Assembly: GCA_031376305.1 (NCBI GenBank)
Contig: JANMDM010000038.1
Location: 1-19,161, forward strand
Length of the DNA: 19,161 nt
Source: TMP-24 sp031376305
GTDB taxonomy: Bacteria > Pseudomonadota > Alphaproteobacteria > Rhodobacterales > Rhodobacteraceae
Direction of reading: 5' to 3'
The notes below the pieces were generated by a model. It had not been told where the DNA came from. It ran no database searches and saw only the letters and a program-made list of their open reading frames with translations. The translations under genes and the position numbers were made by a program. This document shows positions 6,660-13,700 of this stretch, one piece after another. The stretch's first letter is position 1. Each line of letters begins with the position of its first letter.

Positions 6660-7808
6660 ATGTCATCACAGCTTGAACCCTTGGGTGAAGGCCAGTTGGC
6701 AGGCCAGACGCCGGTAGTGACGGCGGTTCAAAAGAACCGAATCGTCATTTCTGTCGATGCAATGGGCGGCGATCGAGGTTCGGTCGCCGTTGTTGCTGGT
6801 ATGGCTGAAAGCCTTGTGCATTGCCCCGAAATAGAATTTCTGGTCCATGGCCCGCAGGCTGAACTGGAACCACTGATTGCCAAACGGGGTGATCTTGCGG
6901 CCCGCACCACCATTTGCCATGCAACCGGCGTGGTGACGATGCAAGATAAACCCAGCCATATCATGCGCCACGGCCAATCCACCTCGATGTGGTCAACGCT
7001 CGACGCCGTGCGCGACGGGCGCGCCCAAGCGGCTGTGTCTTGCGGCAACACCGGCGCGCTGATGGCGGTGTCGATGATCCGGTTGCGCAAGCTGCCGGGT
7101 GTCAATCGTCCGGCGATTGCCTGCCTGTGGCCCTGTCGCGCGCCGCAGGGTTTCGCGGTAATGCTCGATGTCGGCGCCGATATCAAAGCCGACGCCCCCG
7201 ACCTTCTGCAATATGCCTTGATGGGCGCTTCATACGCCCGCAACGGCTTGGGGTTGGCGCGCCCAAGGGTCGGCCTGCTGAACGTTGGCACCGAAGAAAA
7301 CAAGGGCAGCGTCGAGCTTAAGCAAGCCCAGGACCTGATCGCCGCCGCCGCCGGTGCAGGTGGCTTTGAGTATGTAGGGTTCGTCGAAGGCGGCGATCTG
7401 CCCTCGGGCCGGGTCGATGTGATCGTGACCGATGGCTTTACCGGTAACATCGCCCTGAAAACCGGCGAGGGGACCGCCAAACTGGTCGGCGACTTCCTGA
7501 AAGACGCCTTCAACGCCACATTGCTGTCGCGCTTTGCGGCGCTTTTGGCCTTGGGCTCGCTCAAGCGCCTGCGGCTGCGGATTGACCCGCGCCGCGTCAA
7601 TGGCGGGGTGTTTCTTGGGCTGAACGGCACGGTCGTAAAGTCGCATGGCTCGGCCGATGCGACCGGCGTTGCCGCCGCGATTCAACTTGCCCACCGCCTT
7701 GCTGCCTCAGGCTTCACCGAACGGCTTGCGGCGCGGCTTGCCTCTGCGGACCAGCCGGGGCAGGATGCAGCGATGACTGACAGGGCAGAGAACGGAATAT
7801 CTCTATGA
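6660..7808 (+). CDS. plsX: Phosphate acyltransferase PlsX
   Basis: PlsX converts acyl-ACP plus phosphate to acyl-phosphate, the donor for PlsY in the first step of glycerolipid synthesis. It is a peripheral membrane enzyme. The frame encodes 382 residues. The family's SVDAMGGDRG motif is at 31-40, followed by HATGVV-like and NTGALMAVSMIRLRKLPGVNRPAI segments, LDVGADIKADAPDLLQYALMG, GLLNVGTEENKG and VIVTDGFTGNIALKTGEG. It is longer than the usual 330-350 residues, because of about 28 residues before the core and a C-terminal tail. The ATG at 6660 lacks a clear ribosome-binding site, and a GTG at 6717 is possible. The TGA overlaps the fabH ATG (ATGA), suggesting translational coupling. Confidence 0.96.
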   Translation: MSSQLEPLGEGQLAGQTPVVTAVQKNRIVISVDAMGGDRGSVAVVAGMAESLVHCPEIEFLVHGPQAELEPLIAKRGDLAARTTICHATGVVTMQDKPSHIMRHGQSTSMWSTLDAVRDGRAQAAVSCGNTGALMAVSMIRLRKLPGVNRPAIACLWPCRAPQGFAVMLDVGADIKADAPDLLQYALMGASYARNGLGLARPRVGLLNVGTEENKGSVELKQAQDLIAAAAGAGGFEYVGFVEGGDLPSGRVDVIVTDGFTGNIALKTGEGTAKLVGDFLKDAFNATLLSRFAALLALGSLKRLRLRIDPRRVNGGVFLGLNGTVVKSHGSADATGVAAAIQLAHRLAASGFTERLAARLASADQPGQDAAMTDRAENGISL

Positions 7809-8779
7809 CAATCCGCGCCGTCGTCCGGGGCGTCGGGCATTATCTGCCCGAACGAGTGGTCGCCAACGCCGAGTTTGAAAGCAAAGTTGAAACCTCAGAC
7901 GAATGGATCCGCTCGCGCACCGGAATCGAGCGGCGCCACTTCGCCGCCGAAGGCGAAACCACCTCCGACCTTGGGGCTGCCGCCGCAAAGGCCGCTTTGG
8001 CAGATGCCGGACTGACCGCGGCCGATATCGACACGATTATCGTCGCGACCTCGACCCCGGATCTGACCTTCCCGTCGGTTGCGACGATGATTCAGGCCAA
8101 GATCGGCATGACCAAGGGCTTTGCTTTCGACGTTCAGGCAGTTTGCGCCGGGTTTGTGTTTGCCCTGACCAATGCCAATGCGCTGATCCTGTCGGGTCAG
8201 GTCAAGCGGGTTCTGGTCATCGGCGCCGAAACCTTCAGCCGCATCCTCGACTGGGAAGACCGCTCAACTTGCGTGCTTTTCGGCGATGGTGCCGGGGCTT
8301 TGGTGCTGGAAGCCGCCTCTGGCGACGGTACCAATACGGATCGCGGCATCTTGTCTGCCGATCTGCACAGCGACGGCACCTACCGCGATCTGCTTTACGT
8401 TGATGGCGGCCCGTCCACCACCGGAACGGCGGGTCATCTGCGCATGCAAGGCCATCAGGTCTTTCGCCATGCCGTTGAAAAACTTGCGCAAACCGCTCAC
8501 GACGCCTTGAAAAAGATCGGGCTTTCGGGGGCCGACGTCGACTGGATCGTACCGCATCAGGCCAATCTGCGGATCATTTCAGCAACCGCACAGCGGATGC
8601 AGGTGCCGATGGAGCGTGTCGTGGTAACCGTCCAGGACCACGGCAATACCTCTGCTGCCTCGATTCCCCTGGCACTGTCCGTGGGCAAAGCCCGTGGGCA
8701 GATCAAAGAAGGTGATCTTTTGGTCACCGAAGCTATTGGCGGCGGGCTGGCATGGGGATCTGTCGTCCTGAGGTGGTAA
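7805..8779 (+). CDS. fabH: 3-oxoacyl-ACP synthase III (beta-ketoacyl-ACP synthase III)
   Basis: FabH condenses acetyl-CoA with malonyl-ACP to start fatty acid synthesis in the cytoplasm. The 324-residue protein has the full catalytic triad in normal positions: Cys114 in DVQAVCAGF, His251 in VPHQANLRI, and Asn281 in DHGNTSAAS. The C-terminal GGGLAWGSVVLRW is the family signature ending. It begins within the plsX stop codon (ATGA overlap) and is the last gene of the rpmF-plsX-fabH unit. ihfA follows after about 110 bp. All key residues are intact and the length is standard. Confidence 0.98.
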   Translation: MTIRAVVRGVGHYLPERVVANAEFESKVETSDEWIRSRTGIERRHFAAEGETTSDLGAAAAKAALADAGLTAADIDTIIVATSTPDLTFPSVATMIQAKIGMTKGFAFDVQAVCAGFVFALTNANALILSGQVKRVLVIGAETFSRILDWEDRSTCVLFGDGAGALVLEAASGDGTNTDRGILSADLHSDGTYRDLLYVDGGPSTTGTAGHLRMQGHQVFRHAVEKLAQTAHDALKKIGLSGADVDWIVPHQANLRIISATAQRMQVPMERVVVTVQDHGNTSAASIPLALSVGKARGQIKEGDLLVTEAIGGGLAWGSVVLRW

Positions 8780-8815
8780 ATTACCGTCTGAAATGTCTTG
8801 CCCAAGCCATTGATA

Positions 8816-8844
8816 TTGACTCGTAAATTCAAACGCCCCATCCT
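8816..8844 (+). promoter_or_regulatory. Candidate promoter for ihfA
   Basis: A good -35 (TTGACT, 8816-8821) is followed after 17 bp by CATCCT (8839-8844), a weak -10 of the kind often seen in GC-rich alphaproteobacteria. It would start transcription about 40 bp before ihfA. Confidence 0.33.
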
Positions 8845-8859
8845 GCCCCAAAATAACGG

Positions 8860-8875
8860 AGCCCGCTGCCGGGCT
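8860..8875 (+). promoter_or_regulatory. Small perfect hairpin before the ihfA ribosome-binding site
   Basis: AGCCCG-CTGC-CGGGCT is a perfect 6-bp stem with a 4-base loop. It lies five bases before the GGGGG of the ihfA ribosome-binding site (8881-8885). With no T-tract it is unlikely to terminate transcription on its own. Confidence 0.4.
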
Positions 8876-8891
8876 GCAACGGGGGAAGATG

Positions 8892-9194
8892 ATGAGCGAC
8901 AAGACCTTGACGCGTATGGATCTGAGCGAGGCCGTCTATAGTGAAGTCGGCCTGTCGCGCAACGAATCTGCCCAATTGGTGGAAAGCGTCCTCCAGCATA
9001 TGTCCGATGCGCTGGTCGCAGGCGAGGCGGTGAAAATCTCGTCTTTTGGCACGTTTTCAGTGCGTGCCAAGTCCGCCCGGATTGGACGCAACCCCAAGAC
9101 CGGCGACGAGGTGCCGATCCATCCGCGCCGGGTTCTGACCTTCCGCCCCTCGCATCTGATGAAAGATCGGGTTGCTGCCGGCAATAAGGGCTGA
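8892..9194 (+). CDS. ihfA: Integration host factor subunit alpha
   Basis: This 100-residue DNA-bending protein of the HU/IHF family pairs with IHF beta to make sharp bends in promoter, replication and recombination DNA. It has the alpha-subunit pattern: TLTRMDLSEAVYSEVGLSRNESAQLVESVL at the N-terminus, VKISSFGTF (48-55), the DNA-intercalating arm GRNPKTGDEVPI with Pro68 at its tip, and RVLTFRPSHLMKDRV at the end. Two ATGs lie in tandem, 8889 and 8892; GGGGG at 8881-8885 is better spaced for the second, giving the usual MSDKTLTR start. IHF beta is not in the window. A merR-type gene follows 10 bp after the stop, as in related genomes. Confidence 0.97.
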   Translation: MSDKTLTRMDLSEAVYSEVGLSRNESAQLVESVLQHMSDALVAGEAVKISSFGTFSVRAKSARIGRNPKTGDEVPIHPRRVLTFRPSHLMKDRVAAGNKG

Positions 9195-9204
9195 GGCGGA
9201 AAAT

Positions 9205-9927
9205 ATGTCAAAATCGGCCGAAGCGTTCCGAACAATCAGCGAAGTCGCCGACGTTCTGGATACTCCGGCGCATGTGCTGCGATTCTGGGAAAGCCGGTTT
9301 ACACAGATTAAGCCGGTGAAACGCGCGGGCGGTCGGCGCTACTACCGTCCGGCCGATGTGGCGCTGCTCAGCGGCATCAAGAAACTGTTGCATGACGACG
9401 GGTTAACCATTCGCGGCGTGCAAAAGATTTTGCGCGAACATGGCATCCGCCACGTTGCGGACTTTGCCGTGCAGGACTTCGAGGCTGAGGAGAGCCCCTC
9501 ACCCCAGGGGATATCCCTCGCTGCGGCCCCCAAGACTGACGCGCCACCCTTGCGCGCGGTCACAGACGGCATGCCCGACGATACCTTGCCCGCCAATGAT
9601 CTCTTCGCAGCTGTCAATCGTCCGGCTGCGCCGATTTCCTCCGGCACCTTCGGTGCGGCCTTGCCAAATACGACGCGCGGCGTTGATGCCCGTGCCGAAT
9701 TGCAGCGCGACCGTGCCGCCGCGACACAGATGCAAACGCCGGTCACCCGCGGATTGCATCGCGATCTGCCACCAGTAGCAGGCGATCCAACCCCCGCCGC
9801 AGCACTTTTACGCGCGATGACAGCGGTCAGGGCCGGTCGGCGCCGCGAAGAGCTGAAGGTGATTTATGCGCGGCTTTTGGCGCTGCATGCCCGTCGGGTA
9901 TCTCTGGGTCATTCCAGGTCAGACTGA
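9205..9927 (+). CDS. MerR-family transcriptional regulator with long disordered C-terminal region
   Basis: This 240-residue protein begins with a MerR winged helix: EAFRTISEVADVLDTPAHVLRFWESRFTQIKPVKRAGGRRYYRPADVALLSGIKKLLHDDGLTIRGVQKILREHG, covering about residues 5-80. The rest is alanine- and proline-rich, probably disordered, with a helical C-terminus RAGRREELKVIYARLLALHARRVSL. There is no cysteine set for metal sensing and no known effector domain, so its signal and targets are unknown. The ATG at 9205 is 10 bp after the ihfA stop and is preceded by GAGGCGGAAA; a longer frame from 9172 would overlap ihfA. The ihfA-merR pair is conserved in alphaproteobacteria, which suggests a housekeeping role. 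Confidence 0.93.
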   Translation: MSKSAEAFRTISEVADVLDTPAHVLRFWESRFTQIKPVKRAGGRRYYRPADVALLSGIKKLLHDDGLTIRGVQKILREHGIRHVADFAVQDFEAEESPSPQGISLAAAPKTDAPPLRAVTDGMPDDTLPANDLFAAVNRPAAPISSGTFGAALPNTTRGVDARAELQRDRAAATQMQTPVTRGLHRDLPPVAGDPTPAAALLRAMTAVRAGRRREELKVIYARLLALHARRVSLGHSRSD

Positions 9928-10002
9928 CCTGCCAGCTGTCATCTCATCCCAGCGTTTTGGCGCTTGCCCCCGCCCCTGCAATCGGCCTATACACCGCCGC
10001 GT

Positions 10003-10080
10003 CGGGCCGTGGCGCAGCCTGGTTAGCGCGTCCGTCTGGGGGGCGGAAGGTCGAGAGTTCAAATCTCTCCGGCCCGACCA
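10003..10080 (+). tRNA. tRNA-Pro (anticodon GGG)
   Basis: The stretch folds as a complete tRNA. The acceptor CGGGCCG (10003-10009) pairs with CGGCCCG (10070-10076). The D stem is GCGC/GCGC, the anticodon stem is TCCGT/GCGGA, and the loop CTGGGGG places GGG at 10038-10040. The T stem is GAGAG/CTCTC with loop TTCAAAT. The CCA end is encoded (10078-10080). GGG reads the proline codons CCC and CCU. Confidence 0.97.
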
Positions 10081-10088
10081 ATCCGACA

Positions 10089-10118
10089 AACGCCCACCTC
10101 GTCCGCGGGGTGGGCGTT
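10089..10118 (+). terminator. Probable hairpin terminator after tRNA-Pro
   Basis: AACGCCCACC (10089-10098) pairs perfectly with GGTGGGCGTT (10109-10118) around a 10-base loop. It begins eight bases after the tRNA end. The T-tract after the stem is weak, so it may be inefficient or serve as a processing stop. It ends about 20 bp before the dCTP deaminase start. Confidence 0.65.
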
Positions 10119-10137
10119 GGCTTATCTGGGGGATGGC

Positions 10138-11220
10138 ATGACCGGCATTGGCGTATTGGCTGACACAGCTTTGAAGGGCATGATCGCCCGTGGCGAAATC
10201 ACCGCAGACCAGAGCGTAACCGATGCCCAGATCCAACCCGCAAGCCTTGATCTGCGGCTGGGAACCACCGCCTACCGGGTCCGGGCGTCTTTCCTTGCGG
10301 GTAAGGGCCGCAAGGTCAAAGACCGCATTGCAGAGTTCGAGATGCACCGCGTTGACCTGACTTCCGGTGCGGTTCTGGAAAAAGGCTGCGTCTATGTGGT
10401 GCCGCTAATGGAGGGGCTGGCGCTGCCTTCCGGCGTCAGTGCCGTCGCCAATGCCAAAAGTTCAACCGGCCGGCTGGACCTGCTCACCCGCACCATCACC
10501 GACGGTGGCGTCGAGTTTGACCGCATCCCGGATGGCTATCACGGCCCGCTTTACGCCGAAATCTGCCCGCGTTCGTTTTCGGTATTGGTCCGTCCCGGCA
10601 TGCGGCTGAACCAGATCCGCTTCCGCTGCGGTCAGGCGATCCTGACCGATACCGCGCTCAGCATGCTGCACGCCGAAGAACCGCTGGTTTCAGACCAGGC
10701 CGTGATCTCCGAAGGTCTGGGCTTTTCGGTTGATCTGCGCCCTGCCTCAGGCGATCTGGTGGGCTACCGTGCCAAGCCGCATACCGGCGTTATCGACCTT
10801 GATCTGATCGCCCACTACCCCCCCGCCGACTTCTGGGAGGAGGTGAGCAGCAAAGTCGGCCGCATCATCCTCGATCCCGGTGCTTTTTACATTCTGGTCT
10901 CGCGCGAAGCGGTGACCATCCCCCCCGACTACGCCGCCGAGATGGCACCCTATCTGGCAATGGTCGGCGAATTCCGCGTGCATTACGCCGGATTTTTTGA
11001 TCCCGGCTTCGGGCATGGCGCGGCAGGCGGCGCAGGCTCGCGCGGGGTGCTGGAAGTGCGCTGCCACGAGGCGCCCTTTGTGCTCGAGGATGGCCAGGTC
11101 GTCGGACGGCTTGTCTATGAGCGGATGCAAAGCCGCCCGGAACGGCTTTACGGCGCCGGGCTGGCCTCGAACTATCAGGGCCAGGGTCTGAAGCTGTCCA
11201 AACATTTTCGTTCAGCCTGA
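10138..11220 (+). CDS. dcd: 2'-deoxycytidine 5'-triphosphate deaminase, long two-domain alphaproteobacterial type
   Basis: This deaminates dCTP to dUTP for dTTP synthesis. At 360 residues it is about twice the length of E. coli Dcd and holds two dUTPase-like folds. The first (about 10-200) has QPASLDLRLG (33-42), the substrate motif AKSSTGRLDLL (106-116) with Ser109 and Arg112, and LYAEICPRSF (138-147) with Glu141 as the likely catalytic base, then VRPGMRLNQIRF. The second (about 210-345) repeats the pattern loosely as VHYAGFFDPGFG and VLEVRCHEAPFVLEDGQVVGRLVYERM but lacks the SSxGR motif. It is likely a fused pseudo-dimer, as I recall for this family. The ATG at 10138 is chosen over 10117 because GGGGGA at 10128-10133 precedes it. 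Confidence 0.93.
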   Translation: MTGIGVLADTALKGMIARGEITADQSVTDAQIQPASLDLRLGTTAYRVRASFLAGKGRKVKDRIAEFEMHRVDLTSGAVLEKGCVYVVPLMEGLALPSGVSAVANAKSSTGRLDLLTRTITDGGVEFDRIPDGYHGPLYAEICPRSFSVLVRPGMRLNQIRFRCGQAILTDTALSMLHAEEPLVSDQAVISEGLGFSVDLRPASGDLVGYRAKPHTGVIDLDLIAHYPPADFWEEVSSKVGRIILDPGAFYILVSREAVTIPPDYAAEMAPYLAMVGEFRVHYAGFFDPGFGHGAAGGAGSRGVLEVRCHEAPFVLEDGQVVGRLVYERMQSRPERLYGAGLASNYQGQGLKLSKHFRSA

Positions 11221-11244
11221 CCTTCGACCCGCGCGCAAAAAAAA

Positions 11245-11258
11245 GCGGGCGCTGCCCC
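11245..11258 (+). repeat. Motif GCGGGCGCTGCCCC, intergenic repeat core (copy 1)
   Basis: The 11-mer GGGCGCTGCCC at 11247-11257 recurs exactly at 19151-19161, also in a gene 3' region preceded by AAGCGGG. A shorter match, GCGCTGCCC, is in the clpX leader at 12707-12715. I recall this motif as common in Rhodobacterales intergenic repeats. Confidence 0.55.
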
Positions 11259-11263
11259 GTCGT

Positions 11264-11285
11264 CCATTGGTTTTCGAACCAATGG
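11264..11285 (+). terminator. Hairpin with TTCG tetraloop downstream of dcd
   Basis: CCATTGGTT (11264-11272) and AACCAATGG (11277-11285) form a perfect 9-bp stem with the very stable TTCG loop. There is no T-tract, so it may protect 3' ends or help Rho rather than act as a classic terminator. The stem competes with an alternative pairing described separately. Confidence 0.55.
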
Positions 11286-11305
11286 CGCACCAATTGACGA
11301 CCCCC

Positions 11306-11360
11306 GGGATATTTGGGCGAAGATGAATGGATTAGCTTTTCAGCTTCGGCCAAATATCCC
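11306..11360. repeat. Imperfect inverted repeat in the dcd/clpX convergent region
   Basis: The arms 11306-11322 (GGGATATTTGGGCGAAG) and 11344-11360 (CTTCGGCCAAATATCCC) pair over 17 positions with a single G/G mismatch around a 21-base loop. The arms look like two oppositely oriented copies of an intergenic repeat unit. It may act as a two-way terminator or transcript end for dcd and clpX. Confidence 0.75.
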
Positions 11361-11396
11361 CGCCGGAGGCTTCCCCAGCCACCAAAAGCGCCAACA

Positions 11397-12665
11397 TCAG
11401 CGGGCCTTGGCGACTTCTTTCTTCGCATCCGAATGGATCAAAAGCGGCACCGATCCTTCGGTATCCACCGCATCCTGATTTACCACGACCTCTTCGACCG
11501 TATCGAGCCCCGGCAGTTCAAACATGGTGTCGAGCAAGATATCTTCCATGATCGAGCGCAGACCCCTTGCCCCGGTCTTGCGCTTGATGGCGCGTTTGGC
11601 GATGGCGACCAGAGCATCTGCGGTAAAGGTCAGCTTCACGCCTTCGATATCGAAAAGCCGCTGATACTGCTTGACCAGGGCGTTTTTCGGCTCGGTCAAG
11701 ATCGTCACCAGCGCCGCTTCGTCCAGATCGGTCAAGGTCGCCAGAACCGGCAGACGGCCGACAAATTCCGGGATCAGGCCGAATTTCAACAGATCTTCAG
11801 GTTCAAGTTCCTGGAACAGCTCGCCCACACCCCGCGCATCCGGGTCTTTGACTTCGGCCCCAAAGCCGATGCCCGACCCCTTGCCGCGCTGGGCGATGAT
11901 CTTTTCAAGCCCCGAGAAAGCGCCACCGCAGATGAACAGGATGTTGGTGGTGTCGACCAGCAGGAACTCCTGCTGCGGATGCTTGCGCCCGCCCTGCGGT
12001 GGGACGCTCGCAACGGTGCCTTCCATGATCTTCAGAAGCGCTTGCTGCACCCCCTCGCCCGAGACATCGCGGGTAATCGAGGGGTTGTCGGATTTGCGGG
12101 TGATCTTGTCGACTTCGTCGATATAGACGATGCCGCGTTGCGCCCGTTCGACGTTGTATTCCGAGGCCTGCAACAGCTTGAGGATGATGTTTTCCACATC
12201 CTCGCCAACATAGCCAGCTTCCGTCAGCGTCGTCGCATCGGCCATCGTGAAAGGCACATCCAGGATGCGCGCCAGTGTCTGCGCCAAAAGCGTCTTGCCG
12301 CACCCAGTTGGCCCGATCAGCAGGATGTTCGACTTGCTGAGTTCGACCTCACCGGTTTTCGGGGCGTGATTCAGGCGCTTGTAATGGTTGTGGACCGCCA
12401 CCGACAGCACGCGCTTCGCATGGACCTGGCCGATCACGTAGTCGTCCAGCACTTTGCAGATATCGCGCGGCGTCGGTACGCCATCGGAGGATTTCAGCCC
12501 CGAGGTTTTGGTCTCCTCGCGGATGATATCCATGCACAGTTCGACGCATTCATCGCAAATGAACACGGTCGGCCCGGCGATCAGCTTCCTGACCTCATGC
12601 TGGCTCTTGCCGCAGAACGAGCAATAGAGGGTGTTTTTGCTGTCGCTGCCTGAGTTGTTCGCCAT
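11397..12665 (-). CDS. clpX: ATP-dependent Clp protease ATP-binding subunit ClpX
   Basis: This 422-residue AAA+ unfoldase forms a hexamer that recognises tagged or regulatory proteins and feeds them to ClpP. The N-terminal zinc domain uses Cys15, Cys18, Cys37 and Cys40. The core has Walker A GPTGCGKT (118-125), the pore loop GYVG (151-154), Walker B IVYIDEVD (179-186), RKHPQQEF (227-234), the ClpP-docking loop with IGF (266-268), the arginine finger near 304 and sensor 2 GARGLR ending at Arg370. The ATG at 12665 gives the usual MANNSGSDSKNTLYCSFC start and is preceded by AGAGGAAG; an ATG at 12668 and an upstream start at 12725 are less likely. The gene lies 125 bp after clpP on the same strand and has its own probable promoter. 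Confidence 0.98.
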   Translation of the reverse strand: MANNSGSDSKNTLYCSFCGKSQHEVRKLIAGPTVFICDECVELCMDIIREETKTSGLKSSDGVPTPRDICKVLDDYVIGQVHAKRVLSVAVHNHYKRLNHAPKTGEVELSKSNILLIGPTGCGKTLLAQTLARILDVPFTMADATTLTEAGYVGEDVENIILKLLQASEYNVERAQRGIVYIDEVDKITRKSDNPSITRDVSGEGVQQALLKIMEGTVASVPPQGGRKHPQQEFLLVDTTNILFICGGAFSGLEKIIAQRGKGSGIGFGAEVKDPDARGVGELFQELEPEDLLKFGLIPEFVGRLPVLATLTDLDEAALVTILTEPKNALVKQYQRLFDIEGVKLTFTADALVAIAKRAIKRKTGARGLRSIMEDILLDTMFELPGLDTVEEVVVNQDAVDTEGSVPLLIHSDAKKEVAKAR

Positions 12666-12706
12666 CATCTTCCTCTGCCGCCCGCCCGAAATTTCCGGGA
12701 CATTAA

Positions 12707-12739
12707 GCGCTGCCCTTTTCGACAAGATTAGGGCAGCAC
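12707..12739 (-). promoter_or_regulatory. Palindrome flanking the clpX -10 box (possible operator or leader hairpin)
   Basis: GCGCTGCCC (12707-12715) and GGGCAGCAC (12731-12739) are complementary over 9 positions, with one G-T pair, around a 15-base spacer. The spacer contains the -10 TAATCT and the predicted start of transcription. One arm also matches the GCGCTGCCC core of the intergenic repeats in this window. Confidence 0.4.
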
Positions 12740-12753
12740 TATGGTCATCACAA
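12725..12753 (-). promoter_or_regulatory. Candidate sigma70-type promoter for clpX
   Basis: On the reverse strand, TTGTGA (12748-12753) and TAATCT (12725-12730) are separated by exactly 17 bp, about 60 bp before the clpX ATG. It lies in the 125-bp gap after clpP and would allow clpX to be made independently of clpP. Confidence 0.5.
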
Positions 12754-12790
12754 TGTTAATTTTCCCTGCCGCAAGCCCTGCGGTCAGCCT

Positions 12791-13423
12791 TTACTTTGCC
12801 GCGTCGTCTACTTTCGCCCGACTTTCCAGGATCTCATCAATCAAGCCCCAGTCTTTTGCTTCTTCGGGCGACATGAAATTATCCCGCTCCAAGGCGGATT
12901 CCACCTTCTTCAGCGGCTGCCCGGTGTGCTTGACATAGATCTCGTTGAGGCGGGTTTTCAGCTTCTGGGTTTCCTGGGCGTGGATCATGATATCCGTGGC
13001 CTGCCCCTGATAGCCACCCGACGGCTGGTGGACCATGACGCGGGAGTTCGGCAGCGAAAAGCGCATGCCCTTTTCCCCCGCCGTCAGAAGCAGGGAACCC
13101 ATGGAGGCCGCCTGACCGATGACCAGCGTCGAAACCTTGGGGCGGATGTATTGCATGGTGTCATAGATCGACAAGCCCGAAGTCACCACGCCACCCGGCG
13201 AATTGATGTACATCGAGATTTCTTTGGACGGGTTTTCCGCCTCAAGAAACAGCAACTGCGCGCAGATCAGGGTCGAGAGCCCATCATGCACGGGGCCAGA
13301 CAGGAAGATGATCCGTTCCTTCAACAGTCGCGAATAAATATCATAAGCACGTTCCCCGCGCGAGGTCTGTTCGACCACCATCGGCACAAGGGTGTTCATA
13401 TAGGTGTCAATCGGGTCTCTCAT
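12791..13423 (-). CDS. clpP: ATP-dependent Clp protease proteolytic subunit ClpP
   Basis: This 210-residue serine protease forms the 14-subunit chamber that degrades substrates unfolded by ClpX or ClpA. The catalytic triad is Ser107 in GQAASMGS, His132 in VMVHQPSGG and Asp181 in LERDNFMS, with the same spacing as in E. coli ClpP. The N-terminus VPMVVEQTSRGERAYDIYSRLLKERIIFL and the MYINSPGG oxyanion region (71-78) are typical. The ATG at 13423 has only a weak purine-rich site upstream. The gene is divergent from the amidase at 13701. The trigger factor gene that often precedes clpP in other bacteria is absent here. Confidence 0.98.
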   Translation of the reverse strand: MRDPIDTYMNTLVPMVVEQTSRGERAYDIYSRLLKERIIFLSGPVHDGLSTLICAQLLFLEAENPSKEISMYINSPGGVVTSGLSIYDTMQYIRPKVSTLVIGQAASMGSLLLTAGEKGMRFSLPNSRVMVHQPSGGYQGQATDIMIHAQETQKLKTRLNEIYVKHTGQPLKKVESALERDNFMSPEEAKDWGLIDEILESRAKVDDAAK

Positions 13424-13482
13424 CGTCGCCTGCCTGTCGCTGCTGTTCCCGGGGAAAGTCTTATTCGCGGATACTTAGCCAA

Positions 13483-13511
13483 GTCTTAGTTGCGCGCGCC
13501 GGGGGCTGCAA
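13483..13511 (-). promoter_or_regulatory. Candidate promoter for clpP
   Basis: On the reverse strand, TTGCAG (13506-13511) and TAAGAC (13483-13488) are separated by 17 bp, about 60 bp before the clpP ATG. A heat-shock sigma factor would be expected to act here, but I could not identify a convincing RpoH-type element. Confidence 0.35.
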
Positions 13512-13691
13512 GGGCAAGGCGGGAAAACGCATCGGCCTTGACGCTATAAATCGACAGTCCCGCGGCGATACAGCAAATTGCCCGACCCCGCCAAAAGTTG
13601 GAATTTTTCTTAGTATTCCGGCATTTCCGCGTCTGGATGTCGCATTCATCTTGCGGGCGAGCGGCACAATGCGCAGTCTGGCGAAAAATGC
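13512..13691. other. Divergent intergenic region between clpP and the amidase operon
   Basis: The clpP-amidase gap is 277 bp in all; this is its central and right part. It should contain the amidase operon promoter. I see an inverted repeat GGAAT-N10-ATTCC at 13600-13619, a possible operator, but no clear -35/-10 pair. No protein-coding signal is convincing. Confidence 0.45.
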
Positions 13692-13700
13692 GGAGGACAT

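Larger units (their letters stand above)
11221..11396. other. Convergent intergenic strip rich in inverted repeats (dcd/clpX)
   Basis: These 176 bp separate two convergent genes and contain no protein-coding signal. From left to right they hold an A-run with the motif GCGGGCGCTGCCCC (11245-11258), a hairpin with a TTCG loop (11264-11285), an overlapping alternative stem (11259-11301), and a long imperfect stem (11306-11360). The layout resembles the palindromic intergenic repeats I recall from Rhodobacterales chromosomes. Confidence 0.75.

Noticed and set aside
11313..12653. A 446-codon open frame on the plus strand
   Set aside because: It lies antisense to clpX, whose motifs are all intact. 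Its protein has no recognisable family and is a by-product of GC-rich codon use.
13424..13700. A heat-shock (RpoH) promoter before clpP
   Set aside because: Sequences resembling the -35 part exist, but no matching -10 at suitable spacing was found, so only a weak sigma70-type candidate is listed.
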